Counted from the stretch's first letter, positions 1 through 11,251 are shown. The stretch: 64,000 nt of DNA from Spiroplasma kunkelii CR2-3x (GCF_001274875.1 NZ_CP010899.1:434001-498000), one strand, 5' to 3'. The notes: generated by a model from the letters alone, not told the origin. A program made the numbers and translations.

Positions 1-1
1 G

Positions 2-469
2 ATATATGCAAAAAATAAAATTACATTAGATTTGTTATTAGCTAAAATTAACAAAAAAGAATTTATTGAAAAGAAATATTTAGCAAAGTGTGAAGGAATT
101 ATTCAAGAAACTGATTTTACCCTTAGTGGTTATTTATATAAAGATGAAGATAAACAAAAAATGGTTTTTACTAAAACAGAGCAATCACATGCTAAAGTAG
201 TTAAAGCACATTTTAAAATTCAAGCTCAGATATCAAATGCAACGTGATTGGAAGCAACATTAATAACTGGCCGTAAGCATCAAATTCGTGCTTCATTAAG
301 TTATTTATATCATCCCATTATTAATGATGTTAAATATGGAACAAAACAAGAAACAAAGAAGTATATGATTGCTTTATATTCAATAACTTTAATCTTTCAT
401 AAATTGTCAGACCATTTAAGTTATTTAAATGAAAAGATTATTAAAATTCCCAAAAATATTATAAAATAA
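2..469 (+). CDS. RluA/RluD-family pseudouridine synthase, C-terminal part
   Basis: The open frame runs in from the left edge, so the start and the catalytic Asp motif are outside the window; one TGA (245-247) is read as Trp. The visible 155 residues contain GRKHQIRASL followed by a conserved HPIINDVKYG stretch, the C-terminal core signature of the RluA/RluC/RluD family, which isomerises specific uridines in rRNA or tRNA. Which uridine is modified cannot be told from this part. It ends 25 bases before the next gene, which has its own ribosome-binding site, so the two may be co-transcribed. Confidence 0.85.
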
Positions 470-494
470 AAATATTAGGAACGAGGTGAAGTAA

Positions 495-2360
495 TTGTCA
501 ACAAGAAGAGGAATTTTTAGTATTTTAATCGGGTCTTTTACTTCGTTAATTGGAACATGTTTTCAATTTATGCTAATGTATTTATTAATTCGTAGTTATG
601 GTTCGCAGTTTAATGGGTTTGTAAAGAATAGCGTTGCAATTGTTGCTTTTTTAGGAACAGTGGAAGGTGGCTTAGGAGCCATTACTGTTATTTTTTTAGT
701 AAAACCATTGTTACAAAAAGATTGAATTAAAGCAAATGAAATGGTTAATACAGCAAAGCATCAATATAAAATATCAGGGTACATTGGTATTATTTTATTA
801 ATTGCAATTGCTGTTGGGTATAGTGCTTATATTTATTTATTTGAAAAAAATTTTAGTATTTTACAAAATGATGAAACAATTAGTTATCCATTATGAAAAA
901 TGATTTTAATTCTATTTATTATTGGGTCAAAAAACTTAATTGCATTATTTTGAACGGCAGCATATGAAAACTTAATGCAAGCTGATCAAAATAATCATTT
1001 ACGCCGTTTAATTTTAATGATTTGTGATTTAATCTCATATTCAATTGTTTTCTACTTAATTTCAATTGCAGTGGATCCTGTTTTTGTCTTTTTAATTTTC
1101 TTACTTTATTCTGTTATGAAAGGAAATTTAGTTTATTTATTTATTAAGTTACATTATCCTTGAGTTCGTATTGCTCGCCAACGCGATAACATGCAACTAG
1201 TTAAATCAAGTAATATTGTTGTGTTTAAAAATATTGGTGAAACATTGTTAATTAATGGTGATGTTATTATTACGGCGCTGTTATTAGGGTTACGAATATC
1301 ATCAACCTTATTGCTATATATGACAATTACGGTTGGAGTTCGTAGCATTATGATGATTTTAATTAATTCCTTCCGTGAGTTTTTTGCCGCATGAACAGCA
1401 AAAAATGGTCGGGTTGATTGACAGAGTTATATGAAATTTGAAACATACGCTTTTATGATAGCTGGGTTTTTGTTTGTTAACCAATTTATTTTATCACCAT
1501 ATTTTGTGACAACATTGTATGCGCCACAAATTATTGAACAAATTCGAACTAGTGATTCAACATTAAATCCATGAACATCACAGGAACGTGAAATTTTTAA
1601 AAGCATCTTTTATCAACCAACCTTTTCCTTATTAGTTGCTTTAAGTTCTGTTTTTATTGTATTAGCTGAACCCGCAAATGTTTTGGTATATGCTAAAGCA
1701 AATTATAAACAAACCGCAATCCCTACTTTTATTATTGGCTGTCTTAACATTGTCTTTTGTTTTTTTAGTGCTTTACTATGACGTTTTGGCTTTAATAATT
1801 TAGCAGCTGCATTATATAGTATTTTAATTATTACTTGCTTAATGAGTTTTTTGCGGTTTTTATACTTGTGATGTTATAATTGAATATTTTTAACTTATAA
1901 TAGTAACTTTAAAGGTGTTTTTCGAAATTGAATAATTTTGTTAGTTCCAATGATTATTGCTATTTTAGTTAATTATTTATTTTTATCAAAAACACATAAT
2001 CCTAATCAAATTTATAATATTGATTTACAGCCAGTTTGGGGATGACAAAAATTATTGAATTTCTTCTTTGGTTTAATCTTTGCTTCCTTGTTTGTTATTT
2101 TTGCTAATTCAATTTTTTGAGCACCTGGTTCTGTTCGTGGGATCTTCTTACGGTTACCACTTGTTTATAAAATTTGAACTAAACGCCAAGATAAAATGCG
2201 AATTCTACGTCGTAAAAAATATGAAGATGATTTTATTACCTTAACGGAACCAGAAATGCCATATCAAAAAATGTGAGAACGAGAAGAAACTTTACGTAAA
2301 AATACGAAAAAAATAGAGAAGGATGAACCTAATAAAGAAATTTATAAGTTAACAGGCTAA
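495..2360 (+). CDS. Polytopic membrane protein, polysaccharide flippase-like
   Basis: 621 codons with many TGA-Trp. The start is TTG at 495, chosen because AACGAGGTGA lies just upstream at the right spacing and the first residues (MSTRRGIFSILIGSFTSLIG) look like a true N-terminus. About 12-14 hydrophobic segments are followed by a charged cytoplasmic tail of roughly 65 residues. The topology and the opening hydrophobic helix after a basic stretch resemble MATE/Wzx-type polysaccharide or lipid flippases, as annotated in other spiroplasmas. The substrate is unknown and no catalytic motif is expected. It converges with the reductase gene on a shared hairpin. Confidence 0.6.
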
Positions 2361-2388
2361 AAAATAAGTTATTACTAACTTATTTTTT
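2359..2388. terminator. Bidirectional intrinsic terminator
   Basis: A perfect inverted repeat with 13-base arms (AAAAAATAAGTTA and its complement) around the loop TTAC. It has a run of A on one side and T on the other, so it can end transcription of both converging genes. It overlaps the last codons of the reductase gene. Confidence 0.8.
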
Positions 2389-3366
2389 AATATCACTTAA
2401 ATAACCAGGATGGTATTTTTGACCATGAATAATTTTTGTAATATTATAAAGTGCATTAATAGCTTCACCAAATCCAGTTACCATATTATAATATTTTCCT
2501 TCATAATAAGCACTATTTCCAGCCGCAAATATATGAGGATGACTTGTTTGCCCAGTTGATGCAATAATAATTTTTTGCATTGGAGTTGTTGTTAAAGTTA
2601 ATTGTTGTAACATTGTTGGTGAAACTTTTGCTCCATATTGAACAATAAAATAATCAGCTGTAATAGTTAATAGTTTATGTGTTGTTTCATGTTCTAATGT
2701 TAAAGCGGTAATTTTATTATCAATTGGCTCAACTGTTTTAACATGATAAGGTTTTAATTCGGTCACCTTATTTTGTTGTAATTTTTGAACATTGTTTTCT
2801 TTAGCTCGGTATAATGTTCGACGATGGATAATTGTAACATCTTTACTAATGTTATTTTTAATCAAATGATTTGCCCAATCAACAGCACTATCACCACCAC
2901 CAAGAATAACAATTTTCTTGTTTGTTAAAAGAGTTGGGTTTTTAACAGCGTATCATAAGTTTTCATATTCTTGGTGAGGGTCAAGATGTTCTAGGCGAAT
3001 GGGGGTAAAAACACCATTTCCACTTGTAATTAAAATTGTTTTAACTGTAAATGTTTGATTAGTTGTTAAAGTAATAGTAAAACCATCAGTTGTTGTAAGG
3101 ATATTACTAATGTTAGTTTTACCAATGTATGTTATTTGCCCCGTATTTTTTTTTGTTTGGTTAATTAAATTCTCAATAAATGTTTTAGTTTTAATTTCGC
3201 CAAATCCAGGCATATCATATAATGGTTTTTCTGGATATAATTCTCATGGTTGTCCACCAGGACTATCATTTCCTTCAATTATATAGCCACTTAATCCTAA
3301 CATGCCAGCACAACTTCAAGCATATAACCCAACCGGCCCAGCCCCAATAATTAAAATATCTTTCAT
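2380..3366 (-). CDS. Ferredoxin/flavodoxin-NADP+ reductase, thioredoxin-reductase fold (YumC type)
   Basis: 328 residues from ATG at 3366. GAGPVGLYA (residues 8-16) is the FAD-binding Rossmann motif, GGQ near residue 42 fits the family, GGGDSAVDWA (about 153-162) is the NAD(P)H motif, and AAGNSAYYEG near 280 is the second FAD motif. The CxxC redox pair of thioredoxin reductases, which should precede GGGDSA, is absent. That points to the type-2 ferredoxin-NADP reductases, flavoproteins that pass electrons between NADPH and ferredoxin. A ferredoxin gene lies in the same window at 31901-32146. Thioredoxin reductase is the less likely alternative. Confidence 0.82.
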
Positions 3367-3480
3367 TTATTTATAACAACCTTTCTAATTTTTTTGCACT
3401 TTAATTATTACATATTTTTCTAAAAGTCTAGCACAATAATTAATTCCTAGATATAATTAGTAAAAGAGAGTGGGATATTG

Positions 3481-3942
3481 ATGAAAATAATTGTTAAAAA
3501 TAAGATAGCAACAAAACTTTTAGCTGACAAAATTGCTACATTTTTACATCCTAATTTATGCTTATTATTAGATGGACCGTTAGCCGCTGGGAAAACAACT
3601 TTTACAAAATATTTATTAAAAGCGTTAGGGGTAACTACTCCCGTTACTTCGCCAACGTTTTTAATTATGCAACAGTATATGACAAATCAGCAAGTTATTA
3701 TTAATCATATGGATTGCTATCGATTGTTAGTTTTAGAACAAGAAGAAGAGTGAGAAATGTATTTTGAACATTTTTCTGATAGTATTAATATTATTGAATG
3801 ACCAGCGGGAATTAGTAACCAGTTAAGTTCAAAGTACGAGGTAATTAAAATTACCATTAAGATAATTAATGAGGATGAACGAATTTTTACGATTAAAACC
3901 AACAATAAACATTTACAAAGCGCATTAGGAAAAGAGGGATAA
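3481..3942 (+). CDS. tsaE: tRNA threonylcarbamoyladenosine biosynthesis ATPase TsaE
   Basis: 153 residues. The Walker A motif GPLAAGKTTF lies at about residues 34-43, followed by the TsaE-typical TSPTF and HMDCYRL. TsaE is the small ATPase that works with TsaB and TsaD in adding threonylcarbamoyl to A37 of ANN-decoding tRNAs. ATG at 3481 is preferred; an in-frame TTG three bases upstream would also suit the AAAGAGAG ribosome-binding site. One base separates its stop from tsaB, so the genes are translationally coupled. Two TGA codons are read as Trp (WEMYFEHF and EWPAG), and both are conserved Trp positions of the family. Confidence 0.9.
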
Positions 3943-3943
3943 G

Positions 3944-4516
3944 ATGTTAAATCTATTTATTGATACTAGTACTGATTTTTTAATTTTAATTTTAGAAAAA
4001 GAACAAAAAATCATTGCTCAAGTTCACCAAAACCATGCTCGTCGTCATACTGAAACAACATTACCAACAATTACCCAGTTATTAGGTCAGCATCAATTAA
4101 AATTAAAAGACATTAATAATTTTTATTTAACAGCTGGTCCGGGTAGTTATACTGGTGTTCGGATTCCAATGACAATTGTGAAAACAGTTAAAGTAATTAA
4201 TCCGGCGATTAATGTTTATACAATTAATACATTACTTTATCAGGCGGGGTTAGATAATGTTGTTTCAATGCTTGATGCGCGGAGTGGAAAACGGTATTTT
4301 GCGGTAATTAGTAATGGTGTAGAGGTGATTCCAAGGCAAGTTCTTGATTATGAAACTTGTATTGAAATTACAAAGCAATTTCCAGGTTATGAGTTTCGTT
4401 ATGATTTACAAGAAATTGATTTTGTTCAAAATTATCTTGTTCTAAAAAAGCATTTTATATTAGTTGAAGATATTTTTGCTTTAGAGCCACAGTATTTAAA
4501 AAAGGATTGAAGTTAA
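3944..4516 (+). CDS. tsaB: tRNA threonylcarbamoyladenosine modification protein TsaB
   Basis: 190 residues. It opens with MLNLFIDTSTDFL, the ASKHA-fold start typical of TsaB, and carries GPGSYTGVRIPMTIVK, the family signature, near residue 66. TsaB is the inactive paralogue that pairs with TsaD as scaffold for t6A synthesis. The stop is TAA at 4514-4516 after a TGA-encoded Trp. The next reading frame begins at the following base, as in many tsaE-tsaB-rimI operons, but that third gene is broken here. Confidence 0.92.
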
Positions 4517-4941
4517 ATGGTTATTTTAAAACCAGTTAATAATAGTGATGCTTTATTATTATTTTTATTAGAACAAGAAAATTATCCACATAATTATTAT
4601 AAATATCGTAATTTAATTTAAATGATTAATAACAAAAATTATCTTGTTTATAAATTAATTGTTAAAAATAATCTCTATGGTTATTTTATTTTAATGCATA
4701 GTGGGGGTGATTTTAAATTAATACTTTTAACAGTTAAAAAGCGTCATCACCATCAAGGTTATGGTCAACAAATGTTAAAATATATTCTAACACATTTTTC
4801 ATATCAACAAATTTTTTAGAAGTAAATGAACATAATTTGGTTGCTCAACAATTATATTTAAAGCATGGGTTTAAGATTATTCGAACAATTGCTCAATATT
4901 ATGGTGCAGAAAATAGATACTTAATGGTTTATCATCACTAA
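4517..4941 (+). pseudogene. GNAT N-acetyltransferase remnant (RimI type)
   Basis: The reading starts at ATG 4517 directly after tsaB, hits an in-frame TAA at 4619-4621, resumes with ATG at 4622 in the same frame, then ends at TAG 4817-4819. A one-base shift in the T run at 4812-4817 restores LEVNEHNLVAQQLYLKHGF and runs to TAA 4939-4941. The pieces KKRHHHQGYGQQML (acetyl-CoA loop, normally RxxGxG/A) and EVNEHNLVAQQLYLKHGF are RimI hallmarks, and the operon position fits RimI, the ribosomal S18 N-acetyltransferase. Two independent lesions make a functional product unlikely. Confidence 0.85.
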
Positions 4942-4959
4942 CTTTATTTAATTTTACGG

Positions 4960-4965
4960 TATAAT
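4960..4965 (+). promoter_or_regulatory. Promoter -10 element for yebC
   Basis: TATAAT preceded by TACGG, 37 bases before the yebC start, in the short gap after the dead rimI. No clear -35 box is visible. Confidence 0.5.
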
Positions 4966-5001
4966 ATATAAGAAAAAATTAGGTGGTAAAGGAAAGAAAA
5001 A

Positions 5002-5718
5002 ATGGGAAGAGCATTTGAAGTTCGCAAGCAGTCAATGGCAGCAACAGCTGCAAAAAAAGCAGTATTATATAATCGTGTTGCTCGAGAAATTTATTTAGCA
5101 GCACGCGAAGGAAGTGTTGATCCCAATGCTAATTTAGCATTACGGAATGCAATTGATAAAGCAAAAGCAAAACAGGTTCCACGTGATGTTATTGAACGTG
5201 CGATTAATAAAGCAAGTGGAAGCGATAATGAAAATTACCAAGCAATTCGTTATGAAGGGTATGGACCAGGAGGCAGTGCAATTATTGTTGATACACTGAC
5301 AAATAATGTTAACCGCACTGTGGCAGAAGTACGCAATTGTTTTACTAAAATAGGTGGTAAACTAGGAGTTAATGGGGCTGTCGTGCATTTATTTGATTAT
5401 TTAGCGGTGTTTGCATTTACAGGTAAAACGGTTGAAGAAGTATTAGAATTATTATTACTAGCAGATTGTGATATTAATGATGTTGTTGCTGAAAATGGAC
5501 AAATTGTTGTTTATGCGCCAGGAACAGTATTTAATAGTGTTAAAAGGGCATTAGAACAAGTCGGGATTACAACATTTCAAATGGCAGAAATTACAATGCT
5601 TTCCCATGACCGGATTACTTTACATGGTGATGACGCTGAACAATTTGAAAAAATGTTAAATATGTTAGATGACATTGATGATGTGCAAGATGTTTATCAT
5701 AATGTTTTCCTTGTTTAG
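5002..5718 (+). CDS. yebC: YebC/PmpR-family transcription/translation factor
   Basis: 238 residues, the usual length. The N-terminus MGRAFEVRKQSMAATAAKKA, the block NANLALRNAIDKAKAKQVP and RYEGYGPGGSAIIVDTLTNN are all diagnostic of the family. YebC/TACO1-type proteins act as DNA-binding regulators in some bacteria and help ribosomes through polyproline-type stalls in others; the sequence does not decide which applies here. A -10 box (4960-4965) and AGGTGGTAAAGGAAAG just upstream support the start. No internal TGA. Confidence 0.9.
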   Translation: MGRAFEVRKQSMAATAAKKAVLYNRVAREIYLAAREGSVDPNANLALRNAIDKAKAKQVPRDVIERAINKASGSDNENYQAIRYEGYGPGGSAIIVDTLTNNVNRTVAEVRNCFTKIGGKLGVNGAVVHLFDYLAVFAFTGKTVEEVLELLLLADCDINDVVAENGQIVVYAPGTVFNSVKRALEQVGITTFQMAEITMLSHDRITLHGDDAEQFEKMLNMLDDIDDVQDVYHNVFLV

Positions 5719-5824
5719 TTAAGCGTGAAAAGCAGGAAAACAACTTGGAAAATTAGAAACAATTGAAAAATTATTGCTAATAGTGCATAATAATAGTAAA
5801 GTAAAAAAAGGAGTTTAGATAATA

Positions 5825-6439
5825 ATGTCAAATTTTTTGGGTGGTAGTATGACAATGAATGTGATTTTAGTCGTAATTGTAGTCGTAGTTATTATTTTTG
5901 CAATTGTTTCTTCAATTATGGGACGAAAAGCACAACGCATTGAACGAGAAAAACGAAAAAAACAAGTTAAAGATAAAATTAAACAATATATTAAAGATAC
6001 TGATAATCGTAAAAACTTAAGATTAGAATATGAAAAAGTTATTGCTCGTAAAGGAAAAGAATTTAAATATCGCGATATTTTTGATGTTATTGTTGATATT
6101 TATGAAGCAAAAACAAATGCTTTTTTAGAACAAAAAGCTTTTGAAATTGAAGGTATTTCAAAAAAAATTAGTAAAAAACAATATGAAACAACTTGAATTG
6201 TTAACCAAGAAATTGATTTAGAAGAAACAAAACATCGAATTAAAATTAGTGAAAAAAAAATTAAGTTAACAAAAGAAGAAAAAAAAGCAGCAAAAATTGC
6301 GGCAAGAAAAGAATATGAAGCACATCGTGCTGAAATGCTTAAAAAGCGTGAAGAAGAACGGAAATTGCGAAAAGCTGGACAACTTCCTGTTGATGAACGC
6401 CCAAAACCAAAACCAGAGAAATTTGTCCCTAGAAAATAA
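5825..6439 (+). CDS. Membrane-anchored coiled-coil protein, unknown function
   Basis: 204 residues from ATG 5825 with AAAAAAAGGAG upstream. One strong N-terminal transmembrane segment (about residues 12-31, MNVILVVIVVVVIIFAIV) is followed by a very basic, Lys/Glu-rich stretch of long helix-forming character, then a Pro/Lys-rich end. This is a type of single-pass protein with a cytoplasmic helical domain common in spiroplasmas. I do not recognise a family. A hairpin sits on its stop codon, separating it from the next gene. Confidence 0.7.
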
Positions 6440-6456
6440 GATAGAACTTATTTTCT
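6431..6456 (+). terminator. Intrinsic terminator on the stop codon
   Basis: AGAAAATAAG, a 6-base loop, then CTTATTTTCT followed by a T-rich tract. The upstream gene's TAA (6437-6439) lies in the left arm. Confidence 0.65.
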
Positions 6457-6502
6457 TTGTCTTTAAAAAGCAAATCCGAAATAACGAAAGTGAAGTGCAA
6501 TA

Positions 6503-8533
6503 ATGGATTTAGAAATCACTTTAAAAAAAGAAGATTTTAAAAGATTTAAAAAATGTTTTAAAATTGCTTGAACATTAGCTTCACGAAGTAATTTAAAAAC
6601 AGTCCAAGAATGAGTGACAGCTCAAAAAATTTCGGTCTTTTTTGACTTGCAAGAAAATATTAACAGTGCCAAAATTGATGAAGATATTTTTATTGATGAT
6701 GATGAAAATGAGAAGGGAAAAGGTTTATTTCAACCACATTTGTATGATTTAGCTCTAGAAACTTATTGATCAGCAGCTGAGGACACGGATAGTAATGATG
6801 TTCGAACTTTACCAGACGAGATTCAAACAACGATGGCAGATGTTCAAATTGATTTTTATCCCGGTGAAACAATTGCTGATGGAAATGAAGTTGGCCAACG
6901 CGCGCGTGAATATTTTATGCGTGATTATACCTATTTTAATTTAGAACATTACAGCAAGAAAATTGCTTTTGCAAAGACAACTGAAGCGTTAGCAAATCCA
7001 AACTATGATGTTTATTTTGAACCATCTTTTATTTATAACAATTGTATTACAAAGTGTGATATTTTAAAGAAACTTCCAAATGGTACTTATCATTTAATTG
7101 AGGTTAAAGCTTCAACTGGTCGAAAATATGATAAAGAAGCACAAATGTATGTTGACAAGGATGTTAAGGATGAATATGGTTATGATGTTGCCTATCAGTA
7201 TTATGTTTTAACTGGAGCAGGCTTAACAATTAGTTGGGTTTCGTTAATGTTGTTAAATTCGGAGTATCAACGGATTGGTGATATTGATGATTGCCAGTTG
7301 TTTATGTTTCAAGATTATTATAAATTGCCAACCAAAACCTTACCGGCTATTAGTTTATTAGAATTTTGTCAGCAAATGATGACTGGACAATTTGCCAAAC
7401 GTGTTGAAAAGAATCGCAATATTACTGATGATTTAGCTTTAATTAAACATTATTTTATGCAACCAGTTGAAACAATTTTTCCGTTATTTAACAAGGAACA
7501 ATGTTTCAATGGAAAAGGTGATCGTTATGGTTATTGCCAACATGTTACTAGTTATTTACCACCGCATCATAATGTCTTTGAGTTAACACGTGGGATGGAA
7601 AAAAAGACGTTATTAAAATATCAAGAACACATTGATTTGTTAAAAGATATTGTGTTACCATTTACCTTTAAACAATCAACGCGACAAAAAAAGCCAATTT
7701 TATTTTCAGAAAAACAACAACGCCAAATTCTTGCTGCTCAAGATAATGCCCCAGTTGTTAATCCAAAGAAGGTTGCTATTATTAATCAAATTTTAGAACA
7801 GTATCAGTATCCAATATATATGTATGATTTTGAAACAATGAAAGCGGCAGTTCCTCGCTTTGATTATTCATATTCTTATCAGCAAATTCCGTTTCAATAT
7901 TCAGTCCATCTTATTAAAGATAATCACTTTGATTATCAAGATGAAACGACAATTGAACATTATGCCTTTTTAGCAGATGGTGAAGGTGATCCACGCTTAG
8001 CACTAATTAAACATTTAGTTACTGATTTATTTAGATATGGCGGAGGGGTTTATGTTGCTTATTATAAGAGTTTTGAATGTAAAGTTTTAGCCGAATTAAT
8101 TAGTTATTTAACAATCTTAATTAATCAAAGTCGCAATGAAGAACTTATGACAACTTTTCAAGATTGACAAAAAAAATTAAGGATTATTCTAAATAAAACA
8201 ATTGATTTAATGGATTTTTTTCAGGACTTTATGATTTATAAAAAAGAATTTTATGGTTCAGTTTCAATTAAAAAAACACAACCAGCATTTGATAATCAAT
8301 TTACTTATCAAACATTAAAGGTACAAAAAGGTGATATGGCCAGTGAAATCTTTCGTCGTCGGGTGGAGAATAATATTCCAATCACCATTTGACAAAAATT
8401 ATTTCGAGGAGAAATGTTAAAATATTGTAATCGGGATACATTAGCAATGGTTGTTATTTATCAACATATTGTTCGTTTAATGGGATCTTTAACACCAATT
8501 AAGGGGGAAAAAAGATGCAGAAATATAGAGTAA
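6503..8533 (+). CDS. DUF2779-type protein with PD-(D/E)XK-like and DEDD-like nuclease motifs
   Basis: 676 residues. The first half contains CDILKKLPNGTYHLIEVKAST (near residues 172-192), which has the D...E-x-K spacing of a PD-(D/E)XK/Cas4-like nuclease site. The second half carries IYMYDFETMKAA (near residue 440) and later VAYYKSFECKVL and CNRDTL, resembling the D-E / D / D motifs of a DEDD exonuclease fold. Together these match the mollicute/firmicute DUF2779 architecture; its substrate is not established. Several TGA-Trp. Its end overlaps the fmt start by 19 bases in another frame, so the two are co-transcribed. Confidence 0.72.
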
Positions 8534-9474
8534 TTTTTATGGGAACGCCAATCTTTGCAACAGCTGTTTTAAAAGCTTTACAAAATTTAGCGCCAACAAT
8601 TGAAATAATTGGAATTGTTACCCAACCTGATCGTAAAATTGGACGTCAGCACCTTGTTCAATTTTCTCCAGTCAAAGAATTTGCCTTAACAAATCAGATT
8701 CCTGTTTTTCAACCAGAAAAAATTAATGATCTTTATACAGAGTTAGGAACTTTACAACCAGATGTTATTGTAACGTGTGCTTATGGGCAATTTATTCCAG
8801 AGCGAATTTTAAAATTAGCACGTATTAATTGTATTAATGTTCATGCTTCATTATTACCAAAATTACGTGGTGGGGCACCTATTCATAAGGCTATTATTTA
8901 TGGTGAGCGAGAAACGGGGATTACACTAATGAAAATGATTAAAAAAATGGATGCAGGAGAAATGTATGTTCAAACAGCAATTCCAATTAGTGCCGCCGAA
9001 ACAGCCTCATCTTTGCATGACCGGTTAATGGTTTTAGCAGGCACAATGATTGAAAAATATTTATTAGATATTATTACTGGTAAAATTAAAGGAACACCAC
9101 AGGATGATAGTCAAGCAACATTTGCTTATAATATTACACGTGATGAAGAAAAAGTAAATTGGTTTTTACCAAAACAAAAAATTGTTGACCAAATTCGTGG
9201 ATTATATGCATGACCAATTGCTCATACAACTGTTAATAATATTTATTATAAATTGCACCAAGCAATGATTACTTTACATCCATTAGAGGAAAAAGACGCT
9301 GATTTTGTAAATGGGACAATTATTGATATTTCAAAATTAGGGATTAAAGTTAAAGTTGAAGATGGTTATTTGCTAATTACGCGTTTACAACGCGAGGGAA
9401 AAAAAGTAACTGATGCTAAAAATTATTATCATAATGCCTCGTCAGAAATTATGGTGGGAAATATTTTTATTTAA
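8515..9474 (+). CDS. fmt: Methionyl-tRNA formyltransferase
   Basis: 319 residues, normal length. MGTPIFATAVLKAL (start of the N-10-formyl-THF domain), QPDRKIGR, and NVHASLLPKLRGGAPIHKAI with the catalytic Asn/His region are clear, followed by GITLMKMIKKMDAGEMY and the OB-like C-terminal domain. The enzyme formylates initiator Met-tRNA. AAGGGGGAAAAA precedes the ATG at 8515. One TGA (9211-9213) encodes Trp in LYAWPIAHT. It overlaps the upstream gene and is one base from the downstream one. Confidence 0.95.
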
Positions 9475-9475
9475 A

Positions 9476-10024
9476 ATGTATCGTTTAAAATCACTAAAAT
9501 ATTTAGCAACAACAGGATTAATTACTGCTTTGTTAGTAGTTATTGCTTATATTTCACAATTTATTCAGTTCAATTTTGGTGTTGGTAAAGGGATTATTCA
9601 GTTAGCAGATGGGTTATTTTTAGGTTTAATAAAGTTAATCAAAGGACCAATGTTATTAATTAGTGGTATTTTGTATGTAATAATTATTGATCTTGTTACC
9701 GGCGGTTTTATTTTTATTCCTATTTCAATTTTAATTAGAATTTTAATGTTTTTAATTAGTTATTTTGGTGCTCGCATTTTAAGTCGCTATGGTGCTATTT
9801 TTGTTAGTTCTTTAATGTTATTATTATATGTTTTGTATAGTTATTTCTTATTTGGACCTGATGTTGCAATTATTGAATTAATTTCTGATGCAATTCAAAT
9901 TGCTGTTGCAACAATAATGGGAATTACGTTAGCAATTGTTTTTGTTCAGATTAATGAGCATAGTATAAATAAAATTTGAGATGATGAACAATTTTGACAT
10001 TATAAAAAGAGTATTAGGACATAA
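9476..10024 (+). CDS. ECF transporter S component (vitamin uptake)
   Basis: 182 residues from ATG 9476, one base after the fmt stop. Six hydrophobic segments with an early YLATTGLITALLVVIAYI stretch and small-residue-rich helices are typical of S components, which bind a vitamin and join a shared EcfA-EcfA'-EcfT module. The substrate (folate, pantothenate, riboflavin or other) cannot be read from the sequence. Two TGA codons near the C-terminus are read as Trp and extend it to TAA 10022-10024. Linkage to fmt hints at folate, but this is only suggestive. Confidence 0.75.
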
Positions 10025-10041
10025 TTACTCTTTTTATAATG
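9998..10041. terminator. Bidirectional terminator containing two gene ends
   Basis: CATTATAAAAAGAGTA and its exact complement (16-base arms, 12-base loop). The stop codon of the S-component gene is in the loop and the end of the opposite-strand pseudogene is in the right arm. Confidence 0.8.
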
Positions 10042-10493
10042 TTCGTGCGTACAAACTAATAATTTTTAATGTTTCTTTAATTTTATCTTTTAAATAATTT
10101 AAGTAATAATAATTAATGATTGATTCTCGTAAAATTTTAAGTTTGTTGCCATAATTAGTTTGTAGTTGTTTTTCACAATACTCAAAAGTTCGTAAATTTT
10201 ATTGTCGAATTTTTAAATTAACTTTAAAATGTTGTCGATATAATTTGCTATATTCATTAAGGGCATTACTAATACGGTTATGAATAAATTCTGTACTATG
10301 ATTAATAACACGCATAATTTGGTAAATTAACTATTCATGTTGTTGCAGTTTAATTTGTTTTGTATTAAAAGTTTTTAAATTTTTTAATAATGTATACAAC
10401 CAATCTTTTTGTATCAGAAATTTTTTCAACATTTTTAATTAAAGTTACTTCAGCCATTAACTGATTGTAATATTCTGTAAAGTTAATACTCAC
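10034..10493 (-). pseudogene. Decayed small helical protein gene
   Basis: Read leftward from GTG at 10491-10493, with AAGGAAT just upstream. The frame gives SINFTEYYNQLMAEVTLIKN and then shifts at a T/A run near 10380. After that it continues in another frame through two stops (near 10330 and 10200) as fragments such as MRVINHSTEFIHNRISNALN and NYGNKLKILRES. The pieces together look like one helical protein of about 150 residues that has lost its frame. No family is recognised. Confidence 0.5.
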
Positions 10494-10548
10494 AAGTATT
10501 CCTTCCCCATTCTGTGATATTAATAAAAACCAATAATTTTATCTTTGG

Positions 10549-10648
10549 AATTCTGTAAATGCAAGCAGTAATTTTTGCCTCTTTTTATTTTTAATAATAA
10601 CATCATTTTTAACAAGAGACAGAATTTACTGCTTGCATTTACAGAATT
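10549..10648. repeat. 100-bp element with 23-bp perfect inverted ends (IR1)
   Basis: AATTCTGTAAATGCAAGC and five more bases at 10549-10571 are exactly complementary to 10626-10648, with 54 bases between. Plectrovirus-like sequence begins directly after the right arm. Confidence 0.75.
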
Positions 10649-10649
10649 A

Positions 10650-11120
10650 ATTTTAAATTCTTTTTGAGAATATCAATATCAAATAACTCCAATCGTTCTT
10701 TAACACTCAATTTTGCTATTTCCGACCAATAATATTCTTTTTTATTAACAATTTCATCATTTTTTAAATCACGCACAAATTTTAATCATTGACTATCATA
10801 CCCTCACGTTGAGCAGTAAACAACGCACGATTACCAAAATGTCTAGCTAAAACAATTCATGGTATTTTACCAATATGAACTTTTTCTCATCGTGAGGACT
10901 AGTTCCATCAATATACAAATAACTTTCATCAAATAAAATAACACCATCTTCGGGTGGGGCTGGTTTTGTTCGATCTGTAAAATCTAAATTTTTAAAATAG
11001 TAAATATAATAATTTAATTTTTCTATTTAATAAATTTATTTTTTACATCAAATCACTTATAAAACTAGTGTATCACAGTTAAAATATATGATAAATAATA
11101 AATACCAAAATCCTTTAACC
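10650..11120 (-). pseudogene. Plectrovirus scrap (copy C): morphogenesis ATPase and coat-gene end
   Basis: This matches provirus B in two blocks. 10650-10790 and 10797-10995 match the 3' and middle parts of the Zot-like gene (56417-57430), with about 240 bases lost between them and the frame broken. Walker-B-region residues such as ILFDESYLYIDGTSP are still visible. 11040-11120 matches the end of the coat gene (around 58850-58930). Everything in between is deleted, so nothing here can be functional. Confidence 0.8.
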
Positions 11121-11251
11121 ATAAGATGGAGAAATAAATTATATGTTTAAAAAAAGATGATAGTCGGAAAAAAGCTTAGGTTTTATAAAAATTATAAATA
11201 AAGTAATTAAATACAAATTAAAGTAATCGCTTATTAGAGCGATTTTTTTTA

